This document shows positions 24,470 to 31,959 of a stretch of 64,000 nt of DNA, one piece after another (within the stretch, counting starts at the first letter, position 1; every line of letters begins with the position of its first letter). Where the stretch lies: positions 2,308,801 through 2,372,800 of the forward strand of contig NZ_BMXQ01000001.1 of the NCBI RefSeq assembly GCF_014651835.1, written 5' to 3'. Under the pieces are notes generated by a model, which was given only the letters and a program-made list of their open reading frames with translations, was not told where the DNA came from and ran no database searches. The translations under genes and the position numbers were made by a program. The DNA comes from Pigmentiphaga litoralis. Lineage in GTDB: Bacteria > Pseudomonadota > Gammaproteobacteria > Burkholderiales > Burkholderiaceae_B.

Positions 24470-24714
24470 GAACGCCCTGTACTGGAAAAGCCCTCGGGCG
24501 GGGCCGGGTTACCAAACCAGGCGCCTTGGGCTTCTTTTCAGGTGTGTTATGGGAGCGTTTTTGAGCAGGTCAAACGATGCCTGGCCAGTACCGTATTTCG
24601 CCAACGCGATCGAGACGGATGCAGGGATGCGAGCTCGCCCTTTGACGGCGGGCGCGTAACCCGAAGCGGTCGCAGATAGCCGGACAGGCATCCCGCTCCG
24701 CGTAACTACCCATA

Positions 24715-24762
24715 TTGACAATTCTCACCAACGGCGAGCCTAATATAAACATAGCTAGCTAT
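24715..24762 (+). promoter_or_regulatory. promoter with palindromic operator upstream of FMN reductase
   Basis: A consensus TTGACA (24715-24720) and TAATAT (24741-24746) are present with a long 20-bp spacer. Immediately downstream is the perfect palindrome ATAGCTAGCTAT (24751-24762), which would cover the transcription start. It is a candidate target of the MarR protein encoded at the far end of this cluster. Confidence 0.6.
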
Positions 24763-24778
24763 GCAATTAGGAGCCGAC

Positions 24779-25378
24779 ATGTCAGCTTTTCGTCCACGTA
24801 TCGTTGCCCTGGGTGGCACGTCCCGTCCGGGTTCGTCGACCGAACGGGCCCTGCGTCATGCACTGCGGCTCTGCGAGATGCGAGGCGCCGATAGTGTCCT
24901 CCTGGCTGGCGACGATCTCGTCTTACCCATGTATGCGCCGCACGAGGCGTCGCGGTCGCCGAAGGCACACAGGATGGTCGCCGAGCTGCGGTTGGCCGAT
25001 GCCGTCCTGATCGCGTCACCGGGGTACCACGGCAGCATGTCGGGCCTTGTCAAAAATGCGCTCGACTACACCGAGGACATGCGGGGCGACACGCGCGCCT
25101 ATCTGTCGGGCCGCGCCGTCGGGTGCATCGTGACGGCGGCGGGCTGGCAGGCTGCTGTCACCACGCTTGGCGCCTTGCGCGACACCGTCCACGCCCTTCG
25201 TGGCTGGCCCACGCCGCTCGGCGTGTGTATTGGCGGCGACCCGGCGTTTGCCGAAGACGGGACATGCGTCGATGCGCGCGTCGATGCGCAGATGCAACTC
25301 CTCTGTGACGACCTCATGAGCTTCGCTCACCGCTTTCGTCAAGATGCGGCACGCGACGCGCAGCGCGCGGCCGCCTGA
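24779..25378 (+). CDS. NADPH-dependent FMN reductase
   Basis: A 199-residue flavodoxin-fold reductase. The FMN phosphate loop G-G-T-S-R-P-G-S-S-T lies near residue 12 and the family signature S-P-G-Y-H-G-S-M-S-G-L-V-K-N-A-L-D near residue 79. Such enzymes supply reduced FMN to partner monooxygenases. The partner here is very probably the LLM oxygenase two genes downstream. The ATG at 24779 is used because it follows AGGAG; the frame also contains an ATG at 24761, but that overlaps the palindrome. It is the first gene of a four-gene rightward operon. Confidence 0.88.
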   Translation: MSAFRPRIVALGGTSRPGSSTERALRHALRLCEMRGADSVLLAGDDLVLPMYAPHEASRSPKAHRMVAELRLADAVLIASPGYHGSMSGLVKNALDYTEDMRGDTRAYLSGRAVGCIVTAAGWQAAVTTLGALRDTVHALRGWPTPLGVCIGGDPAFAEDGTCVDARVDAQMQLLCDDLMSFAHRFRQDAARDAQRAAA

Positions 25379-25414
25379 CATCACATTTCCTCTGCGTTCC
25401 CAGGAGACACCCCC

Positions 25415-26206
25415 ATGAATGCAATCAAGCCATCCGTTGAAGATGTGCATGGCACCGCGCTGAACGTCGTCAGGCACGGCGACGGCCCTCCTTTGCTATT
25501 CCTTCATGGCGCAGGCGGCCTGAAGGAGGCCGAGCCCCTGCTGCAAGAACTGGCGCAGCACTTCACTTGCATTGCTCCCGAACACCCAGGATTCGGTGGC
25601 AGCGTGCGCCCCGACTGGCTGGACCGTGTGTCGGATCTCGCCAACTTCTATCTGGACTTCATCGATCAGTCCGGGCTTGTCAGGCCCCACGTCGTGGGCC
25701 ACGACCTGGGGGGTTGGATCGGCGCGGACATGGCGGTGCGCAGCGGCACGTCCTTGGCAACGCTGAGCCTTATCGCGTCCCAGGGAATCTACGTACCGGA
25801 CGTCGAGACGGTCGATGTGTTCCTGCGGTCCGATGAGCAGTTGCTGCGGGACACCTACTTCGATGCAGCGATCGTCGACAGACTTCTTGCCCAGGAACGT
25901 GTGAGCGAAGAACTGGACATCGCGATTCAGGACAAAGAGATGACTGCACGCCTGACCTGGCAGCCCCGGGGTCACGATCCCTTCCTGCAGAAATGGCTGC
26001 ACCGTATCAAGGTGCCGACGCTCGTGGTCTGGGGCCAGGACGACAAGGTGCTGCCAGTGGCGTATGGCAGGGCGTGGGAGGCCAGCGTCAAAGATGCGCA
26101 GCTGGTCGTCATTCCTCGTTGCGGACATGCGCCGCACGTCGAACAGACTGGCGCCACGATAGGCGCGCTGACCCGATTCACGAATGCCTCCGGGAGTGCC
26201 GCATGA
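25415..26206 (+). CDS. alpha/beta hydrolase with Asp nucleophile motif
   Basis: A 263-residue alpha/beta hydrolase. The nucleophile elbow reads V-V-G-H-D-L-G-G-W-I-G near residue 95, so Asp replaces the Ser of esterases, as in epoxide hydrolases and haloalkane/fluoroacetate dehalogenases. The oxyanion segment is F-L-H-G-A-G-G near residue 29, and a C-terminal C-G-H-A-P-H-V-E gives the His near residue 234. The start has a CAGGAG site. It overlaps the LLM monooxygenase start by 4 bp (ATGA). In the pathway it may hydrolyse an epoxide, halide or ester before or after the oxygenation step. Confidence 0.83.
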   Translation: MNAIKPSVEDVHGTALNVVRHGDGPPLLFLHGAGGLKEAEPLLQELAQHFTCIAPEHPGFGGSVRPDWLDRVSDLANFYLDFIDQSGLVRPHVVGHDLGGWIGADMAVRSGTSLATLSLIASQGIYVPDVETVDVFLRSDEQLLRDTYFDAAIVDRLLAQERVSEELDIAIQDKEMTARLTWQPRGHDPFLQKWLHRIKVPTLVVWGQDDKVLPVAYGRAWEASVKDAQLVVIPRCGHAPHVEQTGATIGALTRFTNASGSAA

Positions 26207-27339
26207 AATTCTTCAACTTTCATCTGATGCCTTACCGCCACGCCGATCTCGATGCCGTGGAGCAAAACGGCGGCGCCTGGGTCACCTACTCGAATCGGCA
26301 CTACGATCCGGTGTTGGGCGCCGATCTGTATCACGAGTATCTTGATCAGATGGAGTATGCCGAGCAGCTGGGCTTCGATGGCGTCTGCCTGAACGAGCAC
26401 CACCAGACTGCTTACGGCATGATGCCGATTCCCGGTGTGCTGGCCGGTGCCCTGGCCCGAAGCATCAAGAAGGCGCAGATCGCCATTTTGGGACGGGCGC
26501 TTCCGCTGCTCAGCAATCCGCTGATGGTGGCCGAGGAATTCGCGATGCTGGACAACCTGACGCGCGGGCGCTTCATCGCGGGGTTCGTGCGCGGAATTGG
26601 CGCCGAATACCATGCCATGGGCATCAATCCGGCAGAGTCGCAGGAACGGTTCGCCGAGGCGCACGACATGATCGTCAAGGCCTGGAGCGAACCCGGTCCC
26701 TTCTCCTATCACGGGAAGCACTATCAATTCCAGTATGTGAATCCGTGGCCACGTCCGTACCGTCAACCGGGTCCGCCCATCTGGGTGCCGTCGCAAGGAT
26801 CGAGCAGCACCATCAAGTGGGCAGCGGGGCTGCGCTACACCTACTGCCAGACCTTGAGCCCGATTGCGACCGTCAAGAAGTTCTTCGACATGTATCGCGA
26901 GGAGGCGCTCAAAGCGGGTTACGAAGCGACTGCCGAACAACTTGCCTGGTCCAACTGCATCTATGTAGGCGACACCGACGAGAAAGCGATGCGCGAGGCG
27001 CGTCCGCATCTGGAAGCGCTCATGACTCGCCTTTTGAAGATGCCGATCGAAATGCTGCTGCCTCCCGGGTACACCAACATGGAGGCGATGAAGCGCATCA
27101 AGATGACGCGGGCCAATGCATCGGGCAAGGTCCAGTCGGTGGACGATCTTGTTAAAGCGGGTGTGGTGATCGTGGGCGGACCCGAAACGGTGCGTCAACG
27201 GCTGGCCGAGTACGAAGCCATGGCGGGCTTTGGAACGTCACTGACGAAGACGCAATTCGGAACCTTGCCGGACGACATGACCCGGGCGAACATGCAGGCC
27301 ATTTCCGAGGAAATACTGCCTCACTTCCAGAAACGCTAA
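26203..27339 (+). CDS. LLM-class flavin-dependent monooxygenase
   Basis: A 378-residue luciferase-like TIM-barrel oxygenase. Visible marks are an N-terminal F-N-F-H-L-M-P strand, E-Y-A-E-Q-L-G-F-D-G-V-C-L-N-E-H-H-Q-T near residue 50 (the E-H-H segment typical of long-chain LLM enzymes), L-G-R-A-L-P-L-L-S-N-P near residue 97 and R-G-R-F-I-A-G-F-V-R-G near residue 120. It uses FMNH2 from a separate reductase, encoded first in this operon. The ATG at 26203 overlaps the upstream stop; a longer frame from 25993 is the shadow of the hydrolase gene. Substrate unknown; neighbours suggest degradation of a small organic compound brought in by the Bug receptor. Confidence 0.88.
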   Translation: MKFFNFHLMPYRHADLDAVEQNGGAWVTYSNRHYDPVLGADLYHEYLDQMEYAEQLGFDGVCLNEHHQTAYGMMPIPGVLAGALARSIKKAQIAILGRALPLLSNPLMVAEEFAMLDNLTRGRFIAGFVRGIGAEYHAMGINPAESQERFAEAHDMIVKAWSEPGPFSYHGKHYQFQYVNPWPRPYRQPGPPIWVPSQGSSSTIKWAAGLRYTYCQTLSPIATVKKFFDMYREEALKAGYEATAEQLAWSNCIYVGDTDEKAMREARPHLEALMTRLLKMPIEMLLPPGYTNMEAMKRIKMTRANASGKVQSVDDLVKAGVVIVGGPETVRQRLAEYEAMAGFGTSLTKTQFGTLPDDMTRANMQAISEEILPHFQKR

Positions 27340-27406
27340 ACGACATAGGCGCCAGAGCGCATTGCAATGCGCCACGCCTGCCAATCCAATCGTGGAGGAG
27401 ATACCC

Positions 27407-28387
27407 ATGATGTTCAGGTCTTTACGTTGCCTTGTTGCCGGGATCCTGGTGGCCGCCCCATCGCTTTGTGCGCTGGCCGCCGATGCGGCGCACTATCCAG
27501 CGCATCCCGTGCGTATGGCCCTGCCCTTTCCCCCAGGCGGATCGGCCGACTCGATCTCGCGGGCGTTGGCGGAACGTTTGCAGTCCCGCTTCGGTCAGCC
27601 ATTCCTGATCGAAAACCGGCCAGGCGCCGCCGGTAACGTCGCGACGCGGTATGTGGTCAAGGCCCAGGCCGACGGTTATTTCTTGTTGGTCGGCGTCACG
27701 GGGGCGATGACTATCAACCCGACCCTTTACGGGAATCTCGATTACGACCCCCAGCGCGATCTGGTGGCCATCTCGATGGTCGCCCGCGGTCCGGTTGTCA
27801 TCGTTGCCAGCCCTGACTCGGGCATTGCTACGTTGAACGACATGATCACACGCGTCAAAGCGGACCCCAGCAAGTACACCTTCGCAACCAACGGCGTCGG
27901 AACCAGCCACCACCTGGCCGCCGAGCTGTTCAAGCAGCGCCTGGGTCTGGACATGCGCAACATTCCCTACAAGGGCACGCCCGAGGCGTTGCAGGACATC
28001 ATCGGCGGACGCGTGCCAATCGGTTTCATGGATCTGACCGCCTCGTTGCCCCTGATCGCCAGCGGACGACTCAAGGCGCTCGCGACGACGGGCACGGAGC
28101 GATCCACCGCGCTTCCAGACGTCCCTACGGTGTCTGAAGCCGCAGCGCCGGGATTCGCGGCCGACACCTGGGTTGGCCTGTTTGCGCCCAAGGGTACGCC
28201 CGCACCCGTCGTCAGCAAGCTCAGTCTGGCCATCAACGAAGCGCTTCGCGAACCTGGCCTTCGCAAGCAAGGCGAAGGATTCGGCTTGAGTGTGGAAGGC
28301 AGCACGCCCGAGGCGTTGCAGCACTATGTGAGGGACGAAACACGGAAGTGGAAAGCTGTCATTACGGCTGCCGATATCAAGCTCTGA
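27407..28387 (+). CDS. Bug/TctC family solute receptor
   Basis: A 326-residue receptor with a Sec signal (ending C-A-L-A-A-D-A-A-H) and the marks V-R-M-A-L-P-F-P-P-G-G-S-A-D, N-I-P-Y-K-G and P-D-V-P-T-V-S-E-A-A. GGAGGAG precedes the ATG at 27407. It closes the four-gene operon with the FMN reductase, hydrolase and LLM oxygenase and so probably captures the substrate of that oxygenase system. It converges with the MarR gene, with only 6 bp between the stops. Confidence 0.9.
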   Translation: MMFRSLRCLVAGILVAAPSLCALAADAAHYPAHPVRMALPFPPGGSADSISRALAERLQSRFGQPFLIENRPGAAGNVATRYVVKAQADGYFLLVGVTGAMTINPTLYGNLDYDPQRDLVAISMVARGPVVIVASPDSGIATLNDMITRVKADPSKYTFATNGVGTSHHLAAELFKQRLGLDMRNIPYKGTPEALQDIIGGRVPIGFMDLTASLPLIASGRLKALATTGTERSTALPDVPTVSEAAAPGFAADTWVGLFAPKGTPAPVVSKLSLAINEALREPGLRKQGEGFGLSVEGSTPEALQHYVRDETRKWKAVITAADIKL

Positions 28388-28393
28388 CCTGCT

Positions 28394-28837
28394 CTACGGA
28401 CCGTCGTCCCGCTCCACTTCGAGATTGGCGGTCATCTTGCGCGCAATGCGCAGGAATTCTCCCACTTCGGCTTCCGTCAGTCCTGCCTTGGCTTCGCGGT
28501 AGACCGACAGTGCGGAAGCCGTCATGACCACCAGCATGTCCCGACCTTGAGGGGTCAGGGACACCAGCTTTTTGCGCCCATCGGTCTCGTCAGACACGCG
28601 CTGGATCAGACCTGCTTTTTCCATCCGCATGAGCGTCGCGGCCATGGACGGCTGTTCGACGCCCACGATGCGCGCGAGTTCGACCTGCGTCGACACCTTC
28701 AGATCGCGAAGACAGCGCAGCACCGGAAAGTGACCTGGCATGACGTTCTGGGGTTCGGTGAGCGCCGACAGGCGGGCAACGATGCGCCGATGCAGGGATG
28801 CAACGACAAAGCCCAGGCTATGAGTGCGAGTGGTCAT
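28394..28837 (-). CDS. MarR family transcriptional regulator
   Basis: A 147-residue winged-helix protein. The recognition region V-E-L-A-R-I-V-G-V-E-Q-P-S-M-A-A-T-L-M-R-M-E near residues 52-74 is followed by a wing with D-G-R-K-K-L-V-S-L-T near residue 88. MarR proteins usually repress catabolic or efflux genes and release upon binding phenolic or similar ligands. It is convergent with the monooxygenase operon and probably acts on the palindrome ATAGCTAGCTAT at its promoter 4 kb away. The start at 28837 is the natural N-terminus for this family. Confidence 0.88.
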   Translation of the reverse strand: MTTRTHSLGFVVASLHRRIVARLSALTEPQNVMPGHFPVLRCLRDLKVSTQVELARIVGVEQPSMAATLMRMEKAGLIQRVSDETDGRKKLVSLTPQGRDMLVVMTASALSVYREAKAGLTEAEVGEFLRIARKMTANLEVERDDGP

Positions 28838-28912
28838 GATCGAAGCGAGGCGGCCGGGCGGATGAAGCAGGCCATTCTATGCGATCAGGGTGTCGTGCTC
28901 CAAGCGCCTGCC

Positions 28913-29332
28913 CTACCGGCGCTTGCCCCGCGGATCGTTCAGAAGGCGTTTCCCGCGAAGCGTCAGCGATGCAAGCCTGCCCAGTTTCAACAACGGGTAC
29001 GACAGGCGCGCCGCGATCGGGCTGGACAGCGCAAGTCGATTGAGTGCGCTGAACAGGGTGTCGCTGCTCGATAGCGTGGCCAGCATGCGCGTCGCTTCGT
29101 GCCCATGAAAAACCCGGCCGCCATAAACGAACAGCATGCCTTCGTTCAGGTCGTAGCCCTGCTGCCAATAGGCGGCCACGCGCGGATCGTTCGAGCGGGC
29201 ATCGAGCAATTCGACCGTCCCGACCGACGCTTTCAGGCGAACCAGCGCGGCGTAGTTCTGGCAGAAAAAACAATCTCCGTCATAAATGACGAGTGCGGGC
29301 GTCTGAGTGGGCTGTGTTGTTCTTGATGTCAT
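28913..29332 (-). CDS. DCC-family (DUF393) thiol-disulfide oxidoreductase-like protein
   Basis: A 139-residue protein with the family signature V-I-Y-D-G-D-C-F-F-C near residue 17, which holds the C-x-x-C pair, and a C-terminal hydrophobic/basic tail (L-S-Y-P-L-L-K-L-G-R). DCC proteins are thioredoxin-fold-like and their substrates are unknown. I chose the ATG at 29332 because the signature lies close behind it; an upstream start at 29353 adds seven residues without a visible ribosome site. It stands alone between the MarR gene and a VOC remnant. Confidence 0.82.
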   Translation of the reverse strand: MTSRTTQPTQTPALVIYDGDCFFCQNYAALVRLKASVGTVELLDARSNDPRVAAYWQQGYDLNEGMLFVYGGRVFHGHEATRMLATLSSSDTLFSALNRLALSSPIAARLSYPLLKLGRLASLTLRGKRLLNDPRGKRR

Positions 29333-29458
29333 GTTCGGCTCGGCGAGCGGCACCCGGATTTATCTTGAAAGGGCCGCGCCAGACAGGCGCGCGGTTCCGT
29401 GATTGAACGTTGCCATTGGCAGCACCAGCCCTCACTGCCAGGATCGCGAAAGCCGTTT

Positions 29459-29578
29459 GAACGAGTCATCGCCGCAGGCGCCACCCTTTCACGCGCCGAA
29501 TTTTCCTTTCCTGGCGGACGCCGCTTCCACTTCGTCGATCCAGACGGTTACGAACTGGCGGTCTGGACAGCGTCCTGA
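29459..29578 (+). pseudogene. C-terminal remnant of a VOC/glyoxalase-family protein
   Basis: The frame E-R-V-I-A-A-G-A-T-L-S, then F-P-G-G-R-R-F-H-F-V-D-P-D-G-Y-E-L-A-V-W, ending at TGA 29576-29578, is the last beta-alpha-beta-beta unit of glyoxalase/bleomycin-resistance proteins, with the terminal metal Glu in G-Y-E-L. No start or first half precedes it. Confidence 0.7.
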
Positions 29579-29614
29579 GTAAAAGCTGAACCGTGTCTCG
29601 CGTGATGAGGTGAC

Positions 29615-30838
29615 TCAGTAATCCTTCAAGGCCCCGGCCAGCGACAGGCGTTGCAACCGCCACGCCGGCAACACCGCCAACGTCAGGCCTACGACAAGCA
29701 AGACCGACGCCATCACGATTTCTTGCACACCCAGCGCTGGCTGAAGGCTGACGCCGGTGGCTTTCGCGAGCCACCAGGAAATGCCAAAGGACAAGGCATA
29801 GCCGCCCATCAGCCCCACGGCGATGCCCGCAAGCATCAGCGCGGCGGTGAACCCCCACGCGACGACAAATACGAATCGCCGCGGGGCGCCGAGGGCGCGC
29901 AGGGTCACGAACTGGGGCGTCAGCAGGCGGAACAGAATGAATACGCTGGCGATGATCGAGAGCAACACCAGAGCCTGCGTGACCACCGCCAACAGGCTCA
30001 TCAGCTGCCGAATGTCGCCGAGCACGGCGTAGAGCTGTATCAGCGCTTCCGCAGGAAAGAACGCCATGGACTCGCGTCCGGTGTAGGCGCGCCGCAACTT
30101 GTAGGCTTCCGCCAGGTTCGCGGTCCGCACCACCGCGGCGGGGATGCCGGGCGTGAACGCTTCGTCAAAGGGAGGTCCCAGCTGCGTGGAATCCGGCGCG
30201 TGGCCTGCCGGCAGATGGTGCATTCCCCACACCAGTTCGACAGGGACCAGGATCGCGCGATCCCATGGCGAGCCGGTCGGCTTCATGCGGCCGACTACGG
30301 CGATCTCCACCTCATGCGCATCCAGGTCATCGTTGCCGCCGTGTGCCTCGCCGTTGTGATGCACACCGTGCGCGGGACGGAATCGCTCCCCTACCTTGAG
30401 CCGCGAAGCCGACCCGACGACGGCCTCGGTGCGGCTGGAGAAGCCTCGCCCCTCGGCAAGTCCCCCAGACAGATGCTCCACGAGCGCTGCGGTCACCCCG
30501 ACCACCGGCAGGCCGCGATGGCTGTCGCCAAATGCCAGCGGCGATACAAAGCTGCCGCGGGTGTCGTTGAGCAAACCAGCGCTAAACGCCGGGCCAAGCA
30601 GTTGGGTGCTTCCGGGTCGCAGGAACACGGTGGAAAGCAGACTGTCGGTCCGGCTGCCCGGAGCAGCGACGATCAGGTCGAACCGATCGGCCGCACGGGC
30701 GCTGCCGCTGCGCAAGGCCCGCTCTTGCGACACGAGGGCGACGGACAGCGCCACACCGGCTGCCACCAGCAGGATGAACGCCAGGGCACTCCAGCGATAG
30801 CGGGCCAGGGCCGCGCGGATCAACGGCCAGGGATTCAT
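29615..30838 (-). CDS. FtsX/MacB-like ABC transporter permease
   Basis: A 407-residue permease with one N-terminal helix (about residues 16-38), a large periplasmic domain and three C-terminal helices (about 280-305, 325-350, 375-395), the FtsX/LolC/MacB layout. It ends in R-L-S-L-A-G-A-L-K-D-Y. The periplasmic loop carries a striking His/Asp-rich tract near residues 160-180 (H-G-V-H-H-N-G-E-A-H-G-G-N-D-D), which suggests metal binding. The start overlaps the end of the ATPase gene by 4 bp. The order with ATPase and a CxxC periplasmic protein recalls the Zur-controlled PA4063-PA4066 operon of Pseudomonas aeruginosa, so a zinc-related role is a good guess. Confidence 0.85.
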   Translation of the reverse strand: MNPWPLIRAALARYRWSALAFILLVAAGVALSVALVSQERALRSGSARAADRFDLIVAAPGSRTDSLLSTVFLRPGSTQLLGPAFSAGLLNDTRGSFVSPLAFGDSHRGLPVVGVTAALVEHLSGGLAEGRGFSSRTEAVVGSASRLKVGERFRPAHGVHHNGEAHGGNDDLDAHEVEIAVVGRMKPTGSPWDRAILVPVELVWGMHHLPAGHAPDSTQLGPPFDEAFTPGIPAAVVRTANLAEAYKLRRAYTGRESMAFFPAEALIQLYAVLGDIRQLMSLLAVVTQALVLLSIIASVFILFRLLTPQFVTLRALGAPRRFVFVVAWGFTAALMLAGIAVGLMGGYALSFGISWWLAKATGVSLQPALGVQEIVMASVLLVVGLTLAVLPAWRLQRLSLAGALKDY

Positions 30839-31527
30839 GGTTGCACCTCTTCAGGCACGACCACCCGGCCGGTCTTCAAGGTGAGGCGCTGGTCGGCCAG
30901 TGCCGACACCCTGTCATCATGCGTGACCGCAATCACCGTCTTGCCGGCGCGGGCGACCGCGAGCAGTGCGTTGGCGATGCGCTGGCCATTGTCGGCGTCC
31001 AGGCTGGCCGTGGCCTCGTCCGCCAGCAGCACCGGCGGATCGAGCAGCAAGGCGCGCGCCAAGGCCACCCGCTGCTGTTCGCCGCGCGACAGCCGCGCGA
31101 CGGGGCCGGAGCGCGCCGGCACACCGAACTCGGCCAGCAGCGACTGCGCGCGCTGACGCAGCACCGCCGGCATCCGCAGATGGGTGAACTGCGCCGGCAG
31201 CAAGGTGTTGGCGAGCGCGTCCAGTTCATCGATCAGGCGAAAGTCCTGGAACACCATGCCGCAATGGGTCAACCGCCAGGCGTCGCGTCGGCCTTCGTCG
31301 AGCGCGCTCAGGTCGTCGTCACCAAACAGGACGCGCCCCTCTTCCGGCACCACGATGCCCGCCAGCGCATGCAGCAAGGTACTTTTACCGGAACCTGACG
31401 GGCCGACAATGACGCTCAGTTGCCCCGGCAGGAACCGGGCGTCAACCCGGTCCAGCGCGGCGATGCGGGCGCCGCCGGCATCGGCGAAGGTGGTACGGAG
31501 CGCAACCGCCTCGAGGGTGGGGTTCAC
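30835..31527 (-). CDS. ABC transporter ATP-binding protein (MacB/LolD type)
   Basis: A 230-residue ATPase with a complete set of motifs: Walker A G-P-S-G-S-G-K-S-T near residue 41, Q-loop F-Q-D near residue 93, signature L-S-R-G-E-Q-Q near residue 145, Walker B V-L-L-A-D-E-A near residue 165 and the H-loop V-T-H-D-D near residue 200. It resembles LolD/MacB ATPases that drive FtsX-type permeases. It overlaps by 4 bp both the upstream CxxC protein gene and the downstream permease gene, so the three are tightly coupled. Confidence 0.93.
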   Translation of the reverse strand: MNPTLEAVALRTTFADAGGARIAALDRVDARFLPGQLSVIVGPSGSGKSTLLHALAGIVVPEEGRVLFGDDDLSALDEGRRDAWRLTHCGMVFQDFRLIDELDALANTLLPAQFTHLRMPAVLRQRAQSLLAEFGVPARSGPVARLSRGEQQRVALARALLLDPPVLLADEATASLDADNGQRIANALLAVARAGKTVIAVTHDDRVSALADQRLTLKTGRVVVPEEVQP

Positions 31528-31946
31528 AGGCGCCGGAAGGTCGCGTCGGCCAGACGCACGCGGCTGACGAACCCGGTGGCACTATCGGTTTGCGGACCGA
31601 TCTCGAGCACCCCGGCGACCTCGATCAGCGCACCTGGGTTCACCGCTTCCTGTCGCTTTTTCATGCGCACGAAGATGATGGAGTCGATCCACTGGTCTTC
31701 GGATTCGCAGAACGGGCAGGTCTCCACTGGCGAGTTCGACAGCACAAAGAAATCGGACTCCACCTTCAGATGCGGGGCCATGAAGCCCTGGATCGTGATG
31801 GGCTTGCCCTTGAGGCGTTTGGCGAGATCGGAAAAACTCAGGTCCGGCTGGTATAGCTCGAACATCCGGATGCGCGGCGCCGCCTCGGCCCACGACGCCA
31901 GCGGCACAAGGGCGGCTAAGCCGAGAAGCAATTGGCGCCGCTGCAT
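31524..31946 (-). CDS. periplasmic CxxC protein (DUF3299-like)
   Basis: A 140-residue secreted protein. It opens M-Q-R-R-Q-L-L-L-G-L-A-A-L with a twin-arginine-like or short Sec signal ending near A-E-A-A-P. The mature part has an OB-like pattern with G-K-P-I-T-I-Q-G-F-M-A-P near residue 48, P-V-E-T-C-P-F-C-E-S near residue 72 (C-x-x-C) and G-A-L-I-E-V-A-G near residue 104. Related small proteins are found next to FtsX-type ABC transporters of the PA4063-PA4066 kind. It probably works in the periplasm with the following ATPase and permease. The gene begins 13 bp after the M20 peptidase, with an AAGGAAG site. Confidence 0.68.
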   Translation of the reverse strand: MQRRQLLLGLAALVPLASWAEAAPRIRMFELYQPDLSFSDLAKRLKGKPITIQGFMAPHLKVESDFFVLSNSPVETCPFCESEDQWIDSIIFVRMKKRQEAVNPGALIEVAGVLEIGPQTDSATGFVSRVRLADATFRRL

Positions 31947-31959
31947 GATGGTGTCTTCC

